Below, one piece after another: positions 13,158 through 27,570 of a stretch of 64,000 nucleotides of DNA. The notes under the pieces are model-generated. The model was not told where the DNA came from, ran no database searches, and saw nothing but the letters and a program-made list of their open reading frames with translations. Source of the DNA: Chamaelirium japonicum. Lineage: Eukaryota; Streptophyta; Magnoliopsida; Liliales; Melanthiaceae. Each line of letters starts with the position of its first letter. The stretch's first letter is position 1. The stretch is from positions 124,001-188,000 of the forward strand of contig CANTAL010000205.1 in NCBI GenBank assembly GCA_947650365.1, given 5' to 3'. A program made the position numbers and the translations under genes.

Positions 13158-14752
13158 CTTACTCATTAGCACAATCCATTCTAATTCATTCGCATGATCC
13201 ATTCTAATACATTCATACGATCCAATCTAATTCATTCATACAATCCATTCTAATTCTTTCGCACGAATGTATCCATTCTAATTCATTCGTACGATCCACC
13301 CTAATTCCTTCGTATAATTCATTCTAATTCATTCGCACGAATGTATCCATTCTAATTCATTCGTACGATCCATTCGAATTCATTCATACGATCCTTTCTA
13401 ATTCATTCATACGATCCATTCTAATTCATTCGCACGGATGTATCCATTCTAATTCATTCGTACGATCCATTCTAATTCATTCGCACGATCCAATCTATTT
13501 CATTTGCATGATCCATTCTAATTCATTCGTACGATCTATTCTAATTCATTCGTACGATCCATTCTTACTCATTTGTACGATCCATTCTAATTCATTCGCA
13601 CGAATATATCCTCAATCGCACGATCCATTCTAATTCATTTGCACAATCAAATCTAATTCATTCATACAATCCTTTCTAATTCTTTCGTACGAATGTATCC
13701 ATTCTAATTCATATGTACGATCCATTCTAATTCATTCATACGATCCAATCTAATTCATTCATACGATCCATTCTAATTCATTCGCATGAATGTGTCCATT
13801 CTAATTCATTCGTAAGATCCATTCTAATTCATTCGCACAATGGATTCTAATTCATTCGTACGATCCATTCTAATTCATTAGCACGATCTATTCTAATTCA
13901 TTTGTACGATCTATTCTATTTCATTTGTACGATCCATTCATACTCATTTGTACGATCCATTCTAATTCATTCGCACGAATGTATCTATTCTTATTCATTC
14001 GTACGATCCATTCTAATTCATTCGCACAATCCAATCTAATTCATTCGCACGATCCATTCTAATTCATTCGTACAATCTATTCTATTTCATTCGTACGATC
14101 CATTCTTACACATTCGTACGATCTATTCTAATTCATTCGCACGAATGTATCCTCGTTTGCACGATCCATTCTAATTCATTTGCACGATCCATTCTAATTC
14201 ATTCATACAATCCATTCTAATTCTTTCGCACGAATGTATCCATTCTAATTCATTCGTACGATCCACCCTAATTTCTTCGTATGATCCATTTTAATTCATT
14301 CGCACGAATGTATCCATTCTAATTCATTCGTACGATCAATTCGAATTCATTCATACGATCCGTTCTAATTCATTCATACGATCCATTCTAATTCATTCGC
14401 ACGAATGTATCCATTCTAATTCATTCGTACGATCCATTCTAATTCATTCTTACAATCTATTCTAATTCATTCGTACGATCCTTTCTAATTGATTCACACG
14501 ATCCATTCTAATTCATTTGCACGATCCATTCTAATTCATTCATACAATCCATTCTAATTCTTTTACACAAATGTATCCATTCTAATTCATTCGTACGATC
14601 CACTCTAATTCCTTCGTATGATCCATTCTAATTCCTTCGTACGATCCATTCTAATTCCTTCGTACGATCCATTCTATTTCATTCGTATGATCCATTCTAA
14701 TTCCTTCGTACGATCCATTCTAATTCATTCCCATGAATATATCCATTCTATA
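13158..14752 (+). repeat. Forward block 15 (module B)
   Basis: Counterpart of 5931-7527. The right end is CCATTCTATAGAATTGTTCG, an imperfect version of the palindromic junction found at 26682, 29255, 31796 and 57883. Confidence 0.92.
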
Positions 14753-17700
14753 GAATTGTTCGTACGAATGAATTAGAATGGATCGTATGAATGAATTTGA
14801 ATGGATCGTGCAAATGAATTTGAATGGATAGGCCGAATGAATTAGAATGGATACATTCGTGCGAATGAATTAGAATGGATTGTACGAATGAGTAAGAATG
14901 GATCATACGAATAAAATAGAATGGATCGTGCGAATGAATTAGAATGGATCGTGCTAATGAATTAGAATGGATCGTACGAATGAATTAGAATAGATTGTGC
15001 GAATGATGAATTTGAATGGATCGTGCGAATGAATTAGATTGGATCGTGCGAATGAATTAGAATGGATCGTACGAATGAATTAGAATGGATATATTTGTGC
15101 GAATGAATTAGAATGGATCGTATGAATGAAATAGAATGGATCATTTGAATGAATTCGAATGGATCGTACGAAGGAATTAGAATGGATCGTACGAATGAAT
15201 TAGAATGGATACATTCGTGCGAAAGAATTAGAATGGATTGTATGAATGAATTAGAATGGATCGTGCGAATGAATTAGAATGGATCGTACGAATGAATTAG
15301 AATGGATCGTATGAATGAGTTAGAATGGATCTTGCGAATGAATTAGAATGGATCGTACGAAGGAATTAGAATGGATCGTACGAAGGAATTATAATGGATC
15401 GTACGAATGAATTAGAATGGATACATTCGTCCAAAAGAATTAGAATGGATTGTATGAATGAATTATAATGGATCATGCAAATGAATTAGAATGGATCGTG
15501 CGAATGAATTAGAAAAGATCGTACAATTGAATTAGAATAGATTGTGCGAATAAATTAGAATGGATCGTATGAATGAATTAGAATGGATACATTTGTGCGA
15601 ATGAATTAGAATGGATCGTATGAATGAATTAGAATGGATCGTATGAATGAATTCGAATGGATCGTACGAATTACTTAGAATAGATACATTCGTGCGAATG
15701 AATTAGAATGGATCATACGAAGGATTTAGGGTGGATCGTATGAATGAATTAGAATGGATACATTCGTGCGAAAGAATTAGAATGGATTGTATGAATGGAT
15801 TAGAATGGATCGTGCAAATGAATTAGAATGGATCGTGCGAATGAGGATACATTCGTGCAAATGAATTAGAATGTATCGTACGAATGAGTAAGAATGGATC
15901 GTACGAATGAAATAGAATAGATTGTACGAATGAATTAGAATGGATCGTGCGAGTAAATTATATTGGATCGTGCGAATGAATTACAATGGATCGTACGAAT
16001 GAATTAGAATGGATACATTCGTGCGAATGAAATAGAATGGATCATATGAATGAATTAAAATGGATTGTATGAATGAATTCGAATGGATCATACGAATGAA
16101 TTAGAATGGATACATTCATGCGAATGAATTAGAATGGATCATACGAAGGAATTAGGGTGGATCGTACGAATGAATTTGAATGGATACATTCGTGCAAAAG
16201 AATTAGAATGGATTGTATAAATTAATTAGAATGGATCGTATGAATGAATTAGAATGGATCGTGTGAATGAATTAGAATGGATTGTGCTAATGAGTAAGAA
16301 TAGATTGTACGAATGAAATATAATGGATCGTGCGAATGAATTAGAATTGATCGTGCTAATGAATTAGAATGGATCGTACGAATGAATTAGAATAGATTGT
16401 GCAAATGAATTAGAATGGATCGTGCGAATGAATTAGAATGGATACATTCGTGCGAATGAATTAGAATTGATCGTACGAATGAATTAGAATGGATCGTACC
16501 AATGAATTAGAATAGATCGTATGAATGAATTAGAATGGATCGTGCAAATGAATTAGAATGGATCGTATGAATGAATTACAATGGATACATTCATGCGAAT
16601 GAATTAGAATGGATCGTTCGAATGAGTAAGAATGGATCGTACGAATGAAATAGAATGGATCGTATGAATGAATTAGAATAGATTGTGCGAATGTATTAGA
16701 ATGGATCGTACAAAAGAATTAGAATGGATATATTCGTGCGAATGAATTAGAATGGATCGTATGAATGAATTAGAATGGATCGTATGAATGAATTAGAATG
16801 GATCGTGCGAATGAATTAGAATGGATCGTACGAATGAATTAGAATGGATCGTATGAATGAATTAGAATGGATGGTGCGAATGAATTCGAATGGATCGTAC
16901 GAATGAATTAGAATGGATCGTATGAATGAATTAGAGTGGATCGTGCGAATAAATTAGAATGGAACGTATGATTGAATTAGAATGGATACATTCGTGCGAA
17001 TGAATTAGAATGGATCGTACGAATGAGTAAGAATGGATCGTACGAATGAAATAGAATGGATCGTGCTAATAAATTAGAATGGATCGTACGAATGAATTAG
17101 AATAGATTGTGCGAATGAATTAGAATGGATCGTACGAATGAATTAGAATGGATCGTATCAATAAATTAGAATGGATCGTGCAAATGAATTAGAATGGATC
17201 GTATGAATGAATTAGAATGGATACATTCATGCGAATGAATTAAAATGGATCGTTCGAATGAGTAAGAATGGATCGTACGAATGAAATAGAATGGATCGTA
17301 CGAATGAATTAGAATAGATTGTGCGAATGTATTAGAATGGATCGTACAAATGAATTAGAATCGATACATTCGCGCGAATGAATTAGAATGGATCGTATGA
17401 ATGAATTAGAATGGATCGTATGAATGAATTAGAATGGATCGTGCAAATTAATTAGAATGGATCGTACGAATGAATTAGAATGGATACATTCGTGCGAATG
17501 AATTAGAATGGATCGTACGAATGAGTAAGAATGGATCGTACGAATGAAATAGAATGGATCGTACGATTGAATTAGAATGGATCGTATGAATGAATTAGAA
17601 TGGATCGTGCGAATGAATTAGAATGGAACGTACGAATGAATTTGAATGGATACATTCGTGCGAATGAATTAGAATGGATCGTACGAATAAGTAAGAATGG

Positions 17701-20700
17701 ATCGTACGAATGAAAAAGAATGGATCGTACGAATGAATTAGAATGGATCGTGCTAATGAATTAGAATGGATCGTACGATTGAACTAGAATAGATTGTGCG
17801 AATGAATTTGAATAGATCGTACGAATGATTTAGAGTGTATACATTCGTGCGAATGAATTAGAATAGATCGTATGAATGAATTAGAATGGATCGTACGAAT
17901 GAATTAGAATGGATACATTCGTGCGAAAGAATTAGAATGGATTGTATGAATGAATTAGAATGGATCGTATGAATGAATTAGAATGGATCGTGCGAATGAG
18001 TTAGAATAGATCGTACGAATGAATTAGAATGGATCATATAAATGAATTAGAATAGATCGTGCAAATGAATTAGAATGGATCGTACGAATGAATTAGAATG
18101 GATACATTCATGCGAATGAATTAGAATGGATCGTACGAATGAGTAAGAATGGATCGTACCAATGAAATAGAATGGATCGTACGAATGAATTAGAATGGAT
18201 CATGCTAATGAATTAGAATGGATCGTACGAATGAATTAGAATAGATTGTGCGAATGAATTAGAATAGATTGTACGAATGAATTAGAATGGATACATTCGT
18301 GCAAATGAATTAGAATGGATCGTACGAATGAATTAGAATGGATCGTATGAATGAATTAGAATGGATCGTGCGAATGAATTAGAATGGATCGTACGAATGA
18401 ATTAGAATGGATCGTATGAATGAATTAGAATGGATCATGCGAATGAATTAGAATGGATCGTACGAATGAATTAGAATGGATATATTCGTGCAAATGAAGT
18501 AGAATGGATCGTACGAATAAGTAAGAATGGATCGTAAGAATGAAATAGAATGGATCGTACGAATGAATTAGAATGGATCGTGCTAATGAATTAGAATGGA
18601 TTGTACGAATGAATTAGAATAGATTGTGCGAATGAATTAGAATGGATCGTACGAATGAAATTGAATGGATACATTCGTGCGAATTAATTAGAATGGATCA
18701 TACGAATGAGTAAGAATGGATCGTACGAATGAAATTGAATGGATCGTATGAATGAATTAGAATGGATCGTGCTAATGAATTAGAATAGATCGTACGAATG
18801 AGTTAGAATAGATTGTGCGAATGAATTAGAATGGATCGTACGAATGAATTAGAATGGATACATTCGTGCCAATGAATTAGAATGGATCGTATGAATGAAT
18901 TAGATTGGATCGTATAAATGAATTAGAATGGATACATTCGTGCCAATGAATTAGAATGGATCGTATGAATGAATTAGATTGGATCGTATAAATGAATTAG
19001 AATGGATCGTACGTATGAATTAGAATGGATTAATTCATGGGAATGAATTAGAATAGATCGTACGAACAAATTAGAATGGATCGTACGAAGGAATGAGAAT
19101 GGATCGTACGAAGGAATTAGAATGGATCGCACGAAGGAATTAGAATGGATACATTCGTGCAAAAGAATTAGAATGGATTGTATGAATGAATTAGAATGGA
19201 TCGTGCAAATGAATTAGAATGGATCGTGCGAATGAATTAGAATGGATCGTTCGAATGAATTAGAATAGATTGTACGAATGAATTAGAATGGATCATACGA
19301 ATGAATTAGAATGGATACATTCTTGCAAATGAATTAGAATTGATCGTATGAATGAATTAGAATGGATCGTTTTAATTAAGTCGAATGGATCGTACGAATG
19401 AATTAGAATGGTTACATTCGTGCAAATGAATTAGAATGGATCATACGAAGGAATTAGAGTGGATTGTACGAATGAATTAGAATGGATACATTCGTGCAAA
19501 AGAATTAGAAAGGATTGTATGAATGAATTAGAATGGATCGTATGAATGAATTAGAATGGATCGTGCGAATGAATTAGAATGGATCGTACGAATGAATTAG
19601 AATGGATAGTATGAATGAATTAGAATGGATCGTGCGAATGTATTAGAATGGATCGTACGAATGAATTAGAATGGATACATTCGTGCGAATAAACTAGAAT
19701 GGATCGTACGAATGAGTAAGAATGGATCGTACGAATGAAATAGAATAGATCGTATGAATAAAATAGAATGGATCGTACTAATGAATAAAAATGGATCGTA
19801 CGAGTTAATTAGAATAGATTGTGCGAATGAATTAGAATGGATCGTACGAATGAATTAGAATGGATCGTATGAATGAATTAGAATGGATCGTGCAAATGAA
19901 TTAGAATGGATCATATGAATGAATTAGAATGGATACATTCGTGCGAATGAATTAGAATGGATCGTTCGAATGAGTAAGAATGGATCGTACGAATGAAATA
20001 GAATGGATCGTACGAATGAATTAGAATAGATTATGCGAATGTATTAGAATGGAGCGTACAAATGAATTAGAATGGATACATTCGTGCGAATGAATTAGAA
20101 TGGATCCTATGAATGAATTAGAATGGATCGTATGAATGAATTAGAATGGATCGTGCGAATGAATTAGAATGGATCGTACGAATGAATTAGAATGGATCGT
20201 ATGAATGAATTAGAATGGATGGTGCGAATGAATTCGAATGGATCGTACGAATGAATTAGAATGGATCGTATGAATGAATTAGAGTGGATCGTGCGAATAA
20301 ATTAGAATGGAACGTATGATTGAATTAGAATGGATACATTCGTGCAAATGAATTAGAATGGATCGTACGAATGAGTAAGAATGGATCGTATGAATGAAAT
20401 AGAATGGATCGTACGAATCAATTAGAATGGATCGTGCTAATAAATTAGAATGGATCATACGAATGAATTAGAATAGATTGTGCGAATGAATTAGAATGGA
20501 TCGTACGAATGAATTAGAATGGATCATATGAATGAATTAGAATGGATCGTGCAAATGAATTAGAATGGATCGTATGAATGAATTAGAATGGATACATTCG
20601 TGCGAATGAATTAGAATGGATCGTTCGAATGAGTAAGAATGGATCGTACGAATGAAATAGAATGGATCGTACGAATGAATTAGAATAGATTGTGCGAATG

Positions 20701-23700
20701 TATTAGAATGGATCGTACAAATGAATTAGAATGGATACATTCGTGCGAATGAATTAGAATGGATCGTATGAATAAATTAGAATGGATCGTATGAATGAAT
20801 TAGAATGGATCGTGCGAATGAATTAGAATGGATCGTACGAATGAATTAGAATGGATCGTACGAATGAATTAGAATGGATCATATGAATAAATTAGAATGG
20901 CTCGTGCGAATGAATTAGAATAGAACGTATGAATGAATTAGAATGGATACATTCGTGCGAATGAATTAGAATGGATCGTACAAATGAGTAAGAATGGATC
21001 GTGCGAATGAAATAGAATGGATCGTATGAATGAATTAGAATGGATCGTGCTAATAAATTAGAATGGATCGTTCGAATGAGTTAAAATAGATTGTGCGAAT
21101 AAATTAGAATGGATCGTACGAATGAATTAGAATGGATACATTCAAGCGAATGAATTGGAATAGATCGTATGAATGATTTAGATTGGATCGTATGAATGAA
21201 TTAGAATAGATCGTACGTATGAATTAGAATGGATACATTCATGGGAATGAATTAGAATGGATCGTACAAAGGAATTCGAATGGATCGTACGAAGGAATTA
21301 GAATGGATCGTACGAATGAATTAGAATGGTAACATTCGTGCAAAAGAATTAGAATGGATTGTATGAATGAATTAGAATGGATCGTACAAATGAATTAGAA
21401 TGGATCGTGCGAATGAATTAGAATGGATCGTACGAATGAATTAAAATCGATTGTGCAAATGAATTAGAATGGATCGTACTAATTAATTAGAATGGATGCA
21501 TTCGTGCGAATGAATTAGAATGGCTCGTATGAATGAATTAGAATGGATCGTATGAATGAATTTGAATGGATCGTACGAATGAATTAGAATAGATACATTC
21601 GTGCGAATGAATTAGAATGGATCATACGAAGGAATTAGGGTGGATCGTACGAATGAATTAGAATGGATACATTCGTGCGAAAGAATTAGAATGGATTGTA
21701 TGAATGAATTAGAATGGATCGTGCGAATGAATTAGAATGGATCGGACGAATGAATTAGAATGGATCGTATGAATGAATTAGAATGGATCGTGCGAATGAA
21801 TTAGAATAGATCGTACGAATGAATTAGAATGGAAACAGTCGTGCGAATGAATTAGAATGGATCGTACGAATGAGTAAGAATAGATCGTACGAATGAATTA
21901 GAATGGATCGTACGAATGAATTAGAATGGATCGTATGAATGAATTAGAATAGATCGTGCAAATGAATTAGAATGGAACGTACGAATGAATTAGAATGGAT
22001 ACATTCGTGCGAATGAATTAGAATGGATCGTACGAATGAGTAAGAATGGATCGTACCAATGAAATAGAATGGATCGTACGAATGAATTAGAATGGATCGT
22101 GCTAATGAATTAGAATGGATCGTACGAATGAATTAGAATAGATTGTGCGAATGAATTAGAATGGATTGTACGAATGAATTATAATGGATACATTCGTGCG
22201 AATGAATTAGAATGGATCGTATGAATGAATTAGAATGGATCATATGAATGAATTAGAATGGATCGTGCAAATGAATTAGAATGGATCGTACGAATGAATT
22301 AGAATGGAACGTATGAATGAATTAGAATGGATCGTGCGAATGAATTACAATGGATACATTCGTGCGAATGAATTAGAATGGATCGTACAAATAAGTAAGA
22401 ATGGATCGTACGAATGAAATAGAATGGTTCGTACGAATGAATTAGAATGGATCGTGCTAATGAATTAGAATGGATCGTACGAATGAATTAGAATAGATTG
22501 TGCGAATGAATTAGAATGGATCGTACGAATGAATTAGAATGGATACATTCGTACGAAGGAATTAGAATGTATCGTACGAATGGAACGAAGGAATTAGAAT
22601 GAATTATAATAGATACATTCGTGCGAATGAATTAGAATGGATCGTATGAATGAATTAGATTGGATTGTATGAATGAATTAGAATGGGTCGTATGTATGAA
22701 TTAGTATGGATACATTCATGGGAATGATTTAGAATTGATCGAACGAAGGAATTAGAATGGATCATATGAAGGAATTTGAATGGATCGTACAAAGGAATTA
22801 GAATGGATTGTATGAAGGAATTAGAATGGATCGTATGAATGAATTAGAATGGATACATTCGTGCAAACGAATTAGAATGGATTGTATGAATGAATTAGAA
22901 TGGATCGTATAAATGAATTAGAATGGATCGTGCAAATGAATTAGAATGGATCGTACGAATGAATTAGAATAGATTGTGCGAATGAATTAGAATGAATCGT
23001 ACGAATGAATTAGAATGGATACATTCGTGCGAAAGAATTAAAATGGATTTTGTGAATGAATTAGAATGGATCGTATGAATGAATTAGAATAGATCGTGCG
23101 AATGAATTAGAATGGATTGTACGAATGAATTAGAATGGATCGTATGAATGAATTAGAATAGATCGTTCGAATGAATTAGAATGGATCATATGAATGAATT
23201 AGAATGGAGACATTCATGCGAATGAATTAGAATGGATCATACGAATGAGTAAGAATGGATCGTACGAATGAAATAGAATAGATCGTAAAAATGAATTAGA
23301 ATGGATCGTGCGAATGAATTAGATTGGATCGTGCGAATGAATTAGAATGGATCGCACGAATGAATTAGAATGGATACATTCGTACGAATGAATTAGAATG
23401 GATCATACGAATGAATTAGACTGGATCGTATGAATGAATTAGAATGGATCGTGCGAATGAATTAGAATGGATCGTACGAATAAATTAGAATGGATACATT
23501 CGTGCGAATGAATTAAAATGGATCGTATGAATGAATTAGAATGGATCGTATGAATGAATTAGAATGGATTGTGCGAATGAATTAGAATAGATCGTACGAA
23601 TGAATTAGAATGGATCGTATGAATGAATTAGAATGGATCGTGCGAATGAATTAGAATGGAACGTATGAATGAATTAGAATGGATACATTCGTGCGAATGA

Positions 23701-26395
23701 ATTAGAATGGATCGTAAGAATGAGTAAGAATGGATCGTACGAATGAAAAAGAATGGATCGTACGAATGAATTAGAATGAATCGTGCTAATGAATTAGAAT
23801 GGATCGTACGAATGAATTAGAATAGATTTAGCGAACGAATTAGAATGGATCGTACGAATGAATTAGAATGGATTATACGTATGAATTTGAATGGATCGTA
23901 CGAATGAGTAAGAATGGATCGTACGAATGAAATTGAATGGATCGTATGAATGAATTAGAATGGATCGTTCGAATGAATTAGATTGGATCGTGCGAATGAA
24001 TTAGAATGGATGGTAAGAATGAATTAGAGTGGATACATTCATACGAATGAATTAGAATGGATCGTACGAATAAATTAGACTGGATCGTATGAACGAATTG
24101 GAATGGATCATGCGAATGAATTAGAATGGATCATACGAATGAATTAGAATGGATACATTCGTGCGAATGATTTAGAATGGATCGTATGAATAAATTAGAA
24201 TGGATCGTATGAATGAATTAGAATGGATCATGCAAATGAATTAGAATGGATCGTACGAATGAATTAGAATGGATCGTGCGAATGAATTAGAATGGATCGT
24301 ACGAATGAATTAGAATGGATATATTCATGCGAATGAATTAGAATGGATATTATGAATGAATTAGATTGGATCGTATGAATGAATTAGAATGGATCGTACA
24401 TAAGAATTAGAATGGATACATTCATGGGAATGAATTAGAATGGATCGTACGAAGGAAATAGAATGGATCATATGAATGAAATAGAATGGATCGTACGAAG
24501 GAATTATAATGGATCGTATGAAGGAATTATAATGGATCGTACGAAGGAATTAGAATGGATCGTACGAATGAATTAGAATGGATACATTTGTGCAAAAGAA
24601 TTAGAATGGATTGTGTGAATGAATTAGAATGGATCGTGCAAATGAATTAGAATGGATCGTGCGAATGAATTAGAATGGATCGTACTAATGAATTAGAATT
24701 GATCGTACGAATGAATTAGAATGGATACATTCATGTGAATGAATTAGAATGGATCGTATGAATGAATTAGAATGGATCATATGAATGAATTCGAATGGAT
24801 CGTACGAATGAATTAGAATGGATACATTTGTTCAAATGAATTAGAATGGATCATATGAAGGAATTAGGGTGGATCGTACGATTGAATTAGAATGGATACA
24901 TTCATGCGAAAGAATTAGAATGGATTGTACGAATGAATTAGAATGGATCATATGAATGAATTAGAATGGATCGTGCAAATGAATTAGAATGGATCGTATG
25001 AATGAATTAGAATGGATCGTATGAATAAATTAGAATAAATCATGCAAATGAATTAGAATGGATCATACGAATGAATTAGAATGGATATATTTGTGCGAAT
25101 GAATTAGAATAGATCGTACGAATGAGTATGAATGGATTGTACGAATGAAATAGAATGGATCGTATGAATGAAATAGAATGGATCGTGCTAACGAATTAGA
25201 ATGGATCGTACGAATGAATTAGAATAGATTGTGCGAATGAATTAGAATAAATTGTACGAATGAATTAGAATGGATCGTATAAATGAATTAGAATGGATCG
25301 TACGAATGAATTAGAATGGATACATTCGTGCGAATGAATTAGAATAGATCGTATGAATGAGTAAGAATGGATCGTACGAATGAAATAGAATGGATCGTAC
25401 GAATGAATTAGAATGGATCGTGCTGATGAATTAGAATGGATCGTACGAATGAATTAGAAAAGATAGTGCGAATGAATTAGAATGGATCGTACGAATGAAT
25501 TAGAAAGGATACATTCGTGCGAATGAATTAGAATGGATCCTATGAATGAATTAGATTGGATCGTATGAATGAATTAGAATGGATCGTACGTATAAATTAG
25601 AATGGATACATTCATGGGAATGAATTAGAATGGATCGTACGAAGGAATTAGAATGGATCATATGAATGAAATAGAATGGATCATACGAAGGAATTAGAAT
25701 GGATCGTACGAAGGAATTAGAATGGATCGTATGAAGGAATTAGAATGGAGCGTACGAATGAATTAGAATGGATACATTCATACAAAACAATTAGAATGGA
25801 TTGTATGAATGAATTAGAATGGATCGGGCAAATGAATTAGAATGGATCGTGCGAATAAATTAGAATGGATCGTACAAATTAATTAGAATAGATTGTGCGA
25901 ATGAATTAGAATAGATCATACGAATGAAATAGAATGGATACAATCGTGCGAATGAATTAGAATGGATCGTATGAATGAATTAGAATAGAACGTATGAATG
26001 AATTCGAATGGATCGTACGAATAAATTAGAATTGATACATTCGTGCGAATGAATTAGAATGGATCATACGAAGGAATTAGGGTGGATCGTACGAATGAAT
26101 TAGAATGGATACATTCGTGTGAAAGAATTGGAATGGATTGTATGAATGAATTAGAATGGATCGCATGAATGAATTAGAATGGATTATGCGAATGAATTAG
26201 AATGGATCGTACGAATGAATTAGAATGGATCGTATGAATGAATTAGAATGGATCGTTCGAATGAATTAGAATGGATCGTACAAATGAATTAGAATGGATA
26301 CATTCGTGCGAATGAATTAGAATGGATCGTACGAATGAGTAAGAAAGGATCATACGAATGAAATAGAATGGATTGTACGAATGAGTAAGAAAGGA
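14753..26395 (-). repeat. 11.6-kb reverse block 16
   Basis: The longest run in one direction. To about 16500 it belongs to module B. Beyond that it is built of sub-repeats marked by 28-bp units: one order runs through GAGTAAG, GAAATAG, GTGCTAAT and AGATTGTGCG units and has a measured 189-bp period (21998 to 22187, 22353 to 22542). Others are 97 bp (21495 to 21592), 74 bp (21592 to 21666) and 166 bp (21666 to 21832). It ends at GAAAGGATCCATTC with no long palindrome. Confidence 0.93.
21998..22541 (-). repeat. Example of 189-bp higher-order repeat
   Basis: 28-bp units begin at about 21998, 22187, 22353 and 22542, giving spacings of 189, 166 and 189 bp, which equal 28+7x23, 28+6x23 and 28+7x23. 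Both 189-bp intervals contain GAGTAAG, GAAATAG, GTGCTAAT and AGATTGTGCG units in the same order, so the repeat of eight monomers is itself tandem. A 189-bp interval is also present at 26108-26297. Confidence 0.88.
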
Positions 26396-26691
26396 TCCAT
26401 TCTAATTCATTCACACAATCTATTCTAATTCATTCGTACGATCCATTCTAATTCATTCGCATGATCCATTCTAATTCATTTGCACGATCTATTCTAATTC
26501 ATTCATACAATCCATTCTAATTCTTTTGCAACGAATGTAACCATTCTAATTCATTGGTACGATCCATTCTAATTCCTTCGTACGATCCATTCTAATTCCA
26601 TCGTACGATCCATTTTTTTTTATTCGTATGATCCGTTCTAATTCCTTTGTACGATCTATTCTAATTCATTCCCATGAATGTATCCATTCTA
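26396..26691 (+). repeat. Forward block 17
   Basis: About 13 forward monomers between reverse blocks, including a homopolymer-damaged unit (CCATTTTTTTTTATTCG near 26610). The right end is the ATCCATTCTATAGAATGGAT junction. Confidence 0.92.
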
Positions 26692-26701
26692 TAGAATGGA
26701 T
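26682..26701. repeat. Palindromic switch ATCCATTCTATAGAATGGAT (1)
   Basis: A perfect 20-bp inverted repeat centred on TATA joins a forward 28-bp unit to a reverse monomer. It is identical to the junctions at 29255, 31796 and 57883. Confidence 0.95.
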
Positions 26702-27570
26702 CGTACGAATGAATTATAGTAGATCGTATGAATGAATTAGAATGGATCGTGCGAATGAATTAGAATGGATCGTACGAATGAATTAGAATGATACATTCGT
26801 GTGAATGAATTAGAACGGATCGTACGAATGAGTAAGAATGGATCGTACGAATGAAATAGAATAGATCGTACGAATGAATTAGAATGGATCGTGCTAATGA
26901 ATTAGAATGGATCGTACGAATGAATTAGAATAGATTGTGCGAATGATGAATTAGAATGGATCGTGCGAATGAATTAGATTGGACCGTGCGAATGAATTAG
27001 AATGGACCGTACGAATGAATTAGAATGGATACATTCGTGCGAATGAATTAGAATGGATCGTATGAATGAATTAGAATGGATCGTATGAATGAATTCGAAT
27101 GGATCGTACGAAGAAATTAGAATGGATCGTACGAATGAATTAGAATGGATACATTCATGCGAAAGATTTAGAATGGATTGTATGAATGAATTAGAATGGA
27201 TCGTATAAGTGAATTAGAATGGATCGTGCGAATGAATTAGAATGGATCGTACGAATGAATTAGAATGGATCGTATGAGTGAATTAGAATGGATCGTGCGA
27301 ATGAATTAGTATGGATCGTACGAATGAATTAGAATGGATACATTCGTGCGAATGAATTAGAATAGATCGTACGAATGTGTAAGAATGGATCGTACGAATA
27401 AATTAGAATGGATCGTATGAATGAATTAGATTGCATCGAAATGGATCGTACGAATGAATTTGAATGGATACATTCATGCGAATGAATTGGAATGGATCGT
27501 ATGAATGAATTAGAATGGATCGTATGAATGAATTCGAATGGATCGTATAAATGAATTATAATGGATACAT
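26692..27570 (-). repeat. Reverse block 18
   Basis: Reverse monomers. It includes a 3-base duplication unit GCGAATGATGAATTAG (about 26939), also found at about 58500 and, as GATGAATTTG, in the modules. A partial unit TTGCATCGAAATGGATCG lies near 27431. It ends where ATACATTC joins AAATTCGTACG. Confidence 0.92.

Larger units (their letters stand above)
12890..16500. repeat. 7.2-kb module B, truncated
   Basis: Follows module A in order, starting at TAGCATGATCCGTT and passing the 28-bp palindrome (13110) and ATAGGCCGAATG (14829). Near 16500 it departs: where A continues through GATCCTATGAATGAATTCG, B switches to GTACCAATG and other unit types. B is therefore about the first half of the module. 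The breakpoint is approximate because all sequence here is similar. Confidence 0.82.
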
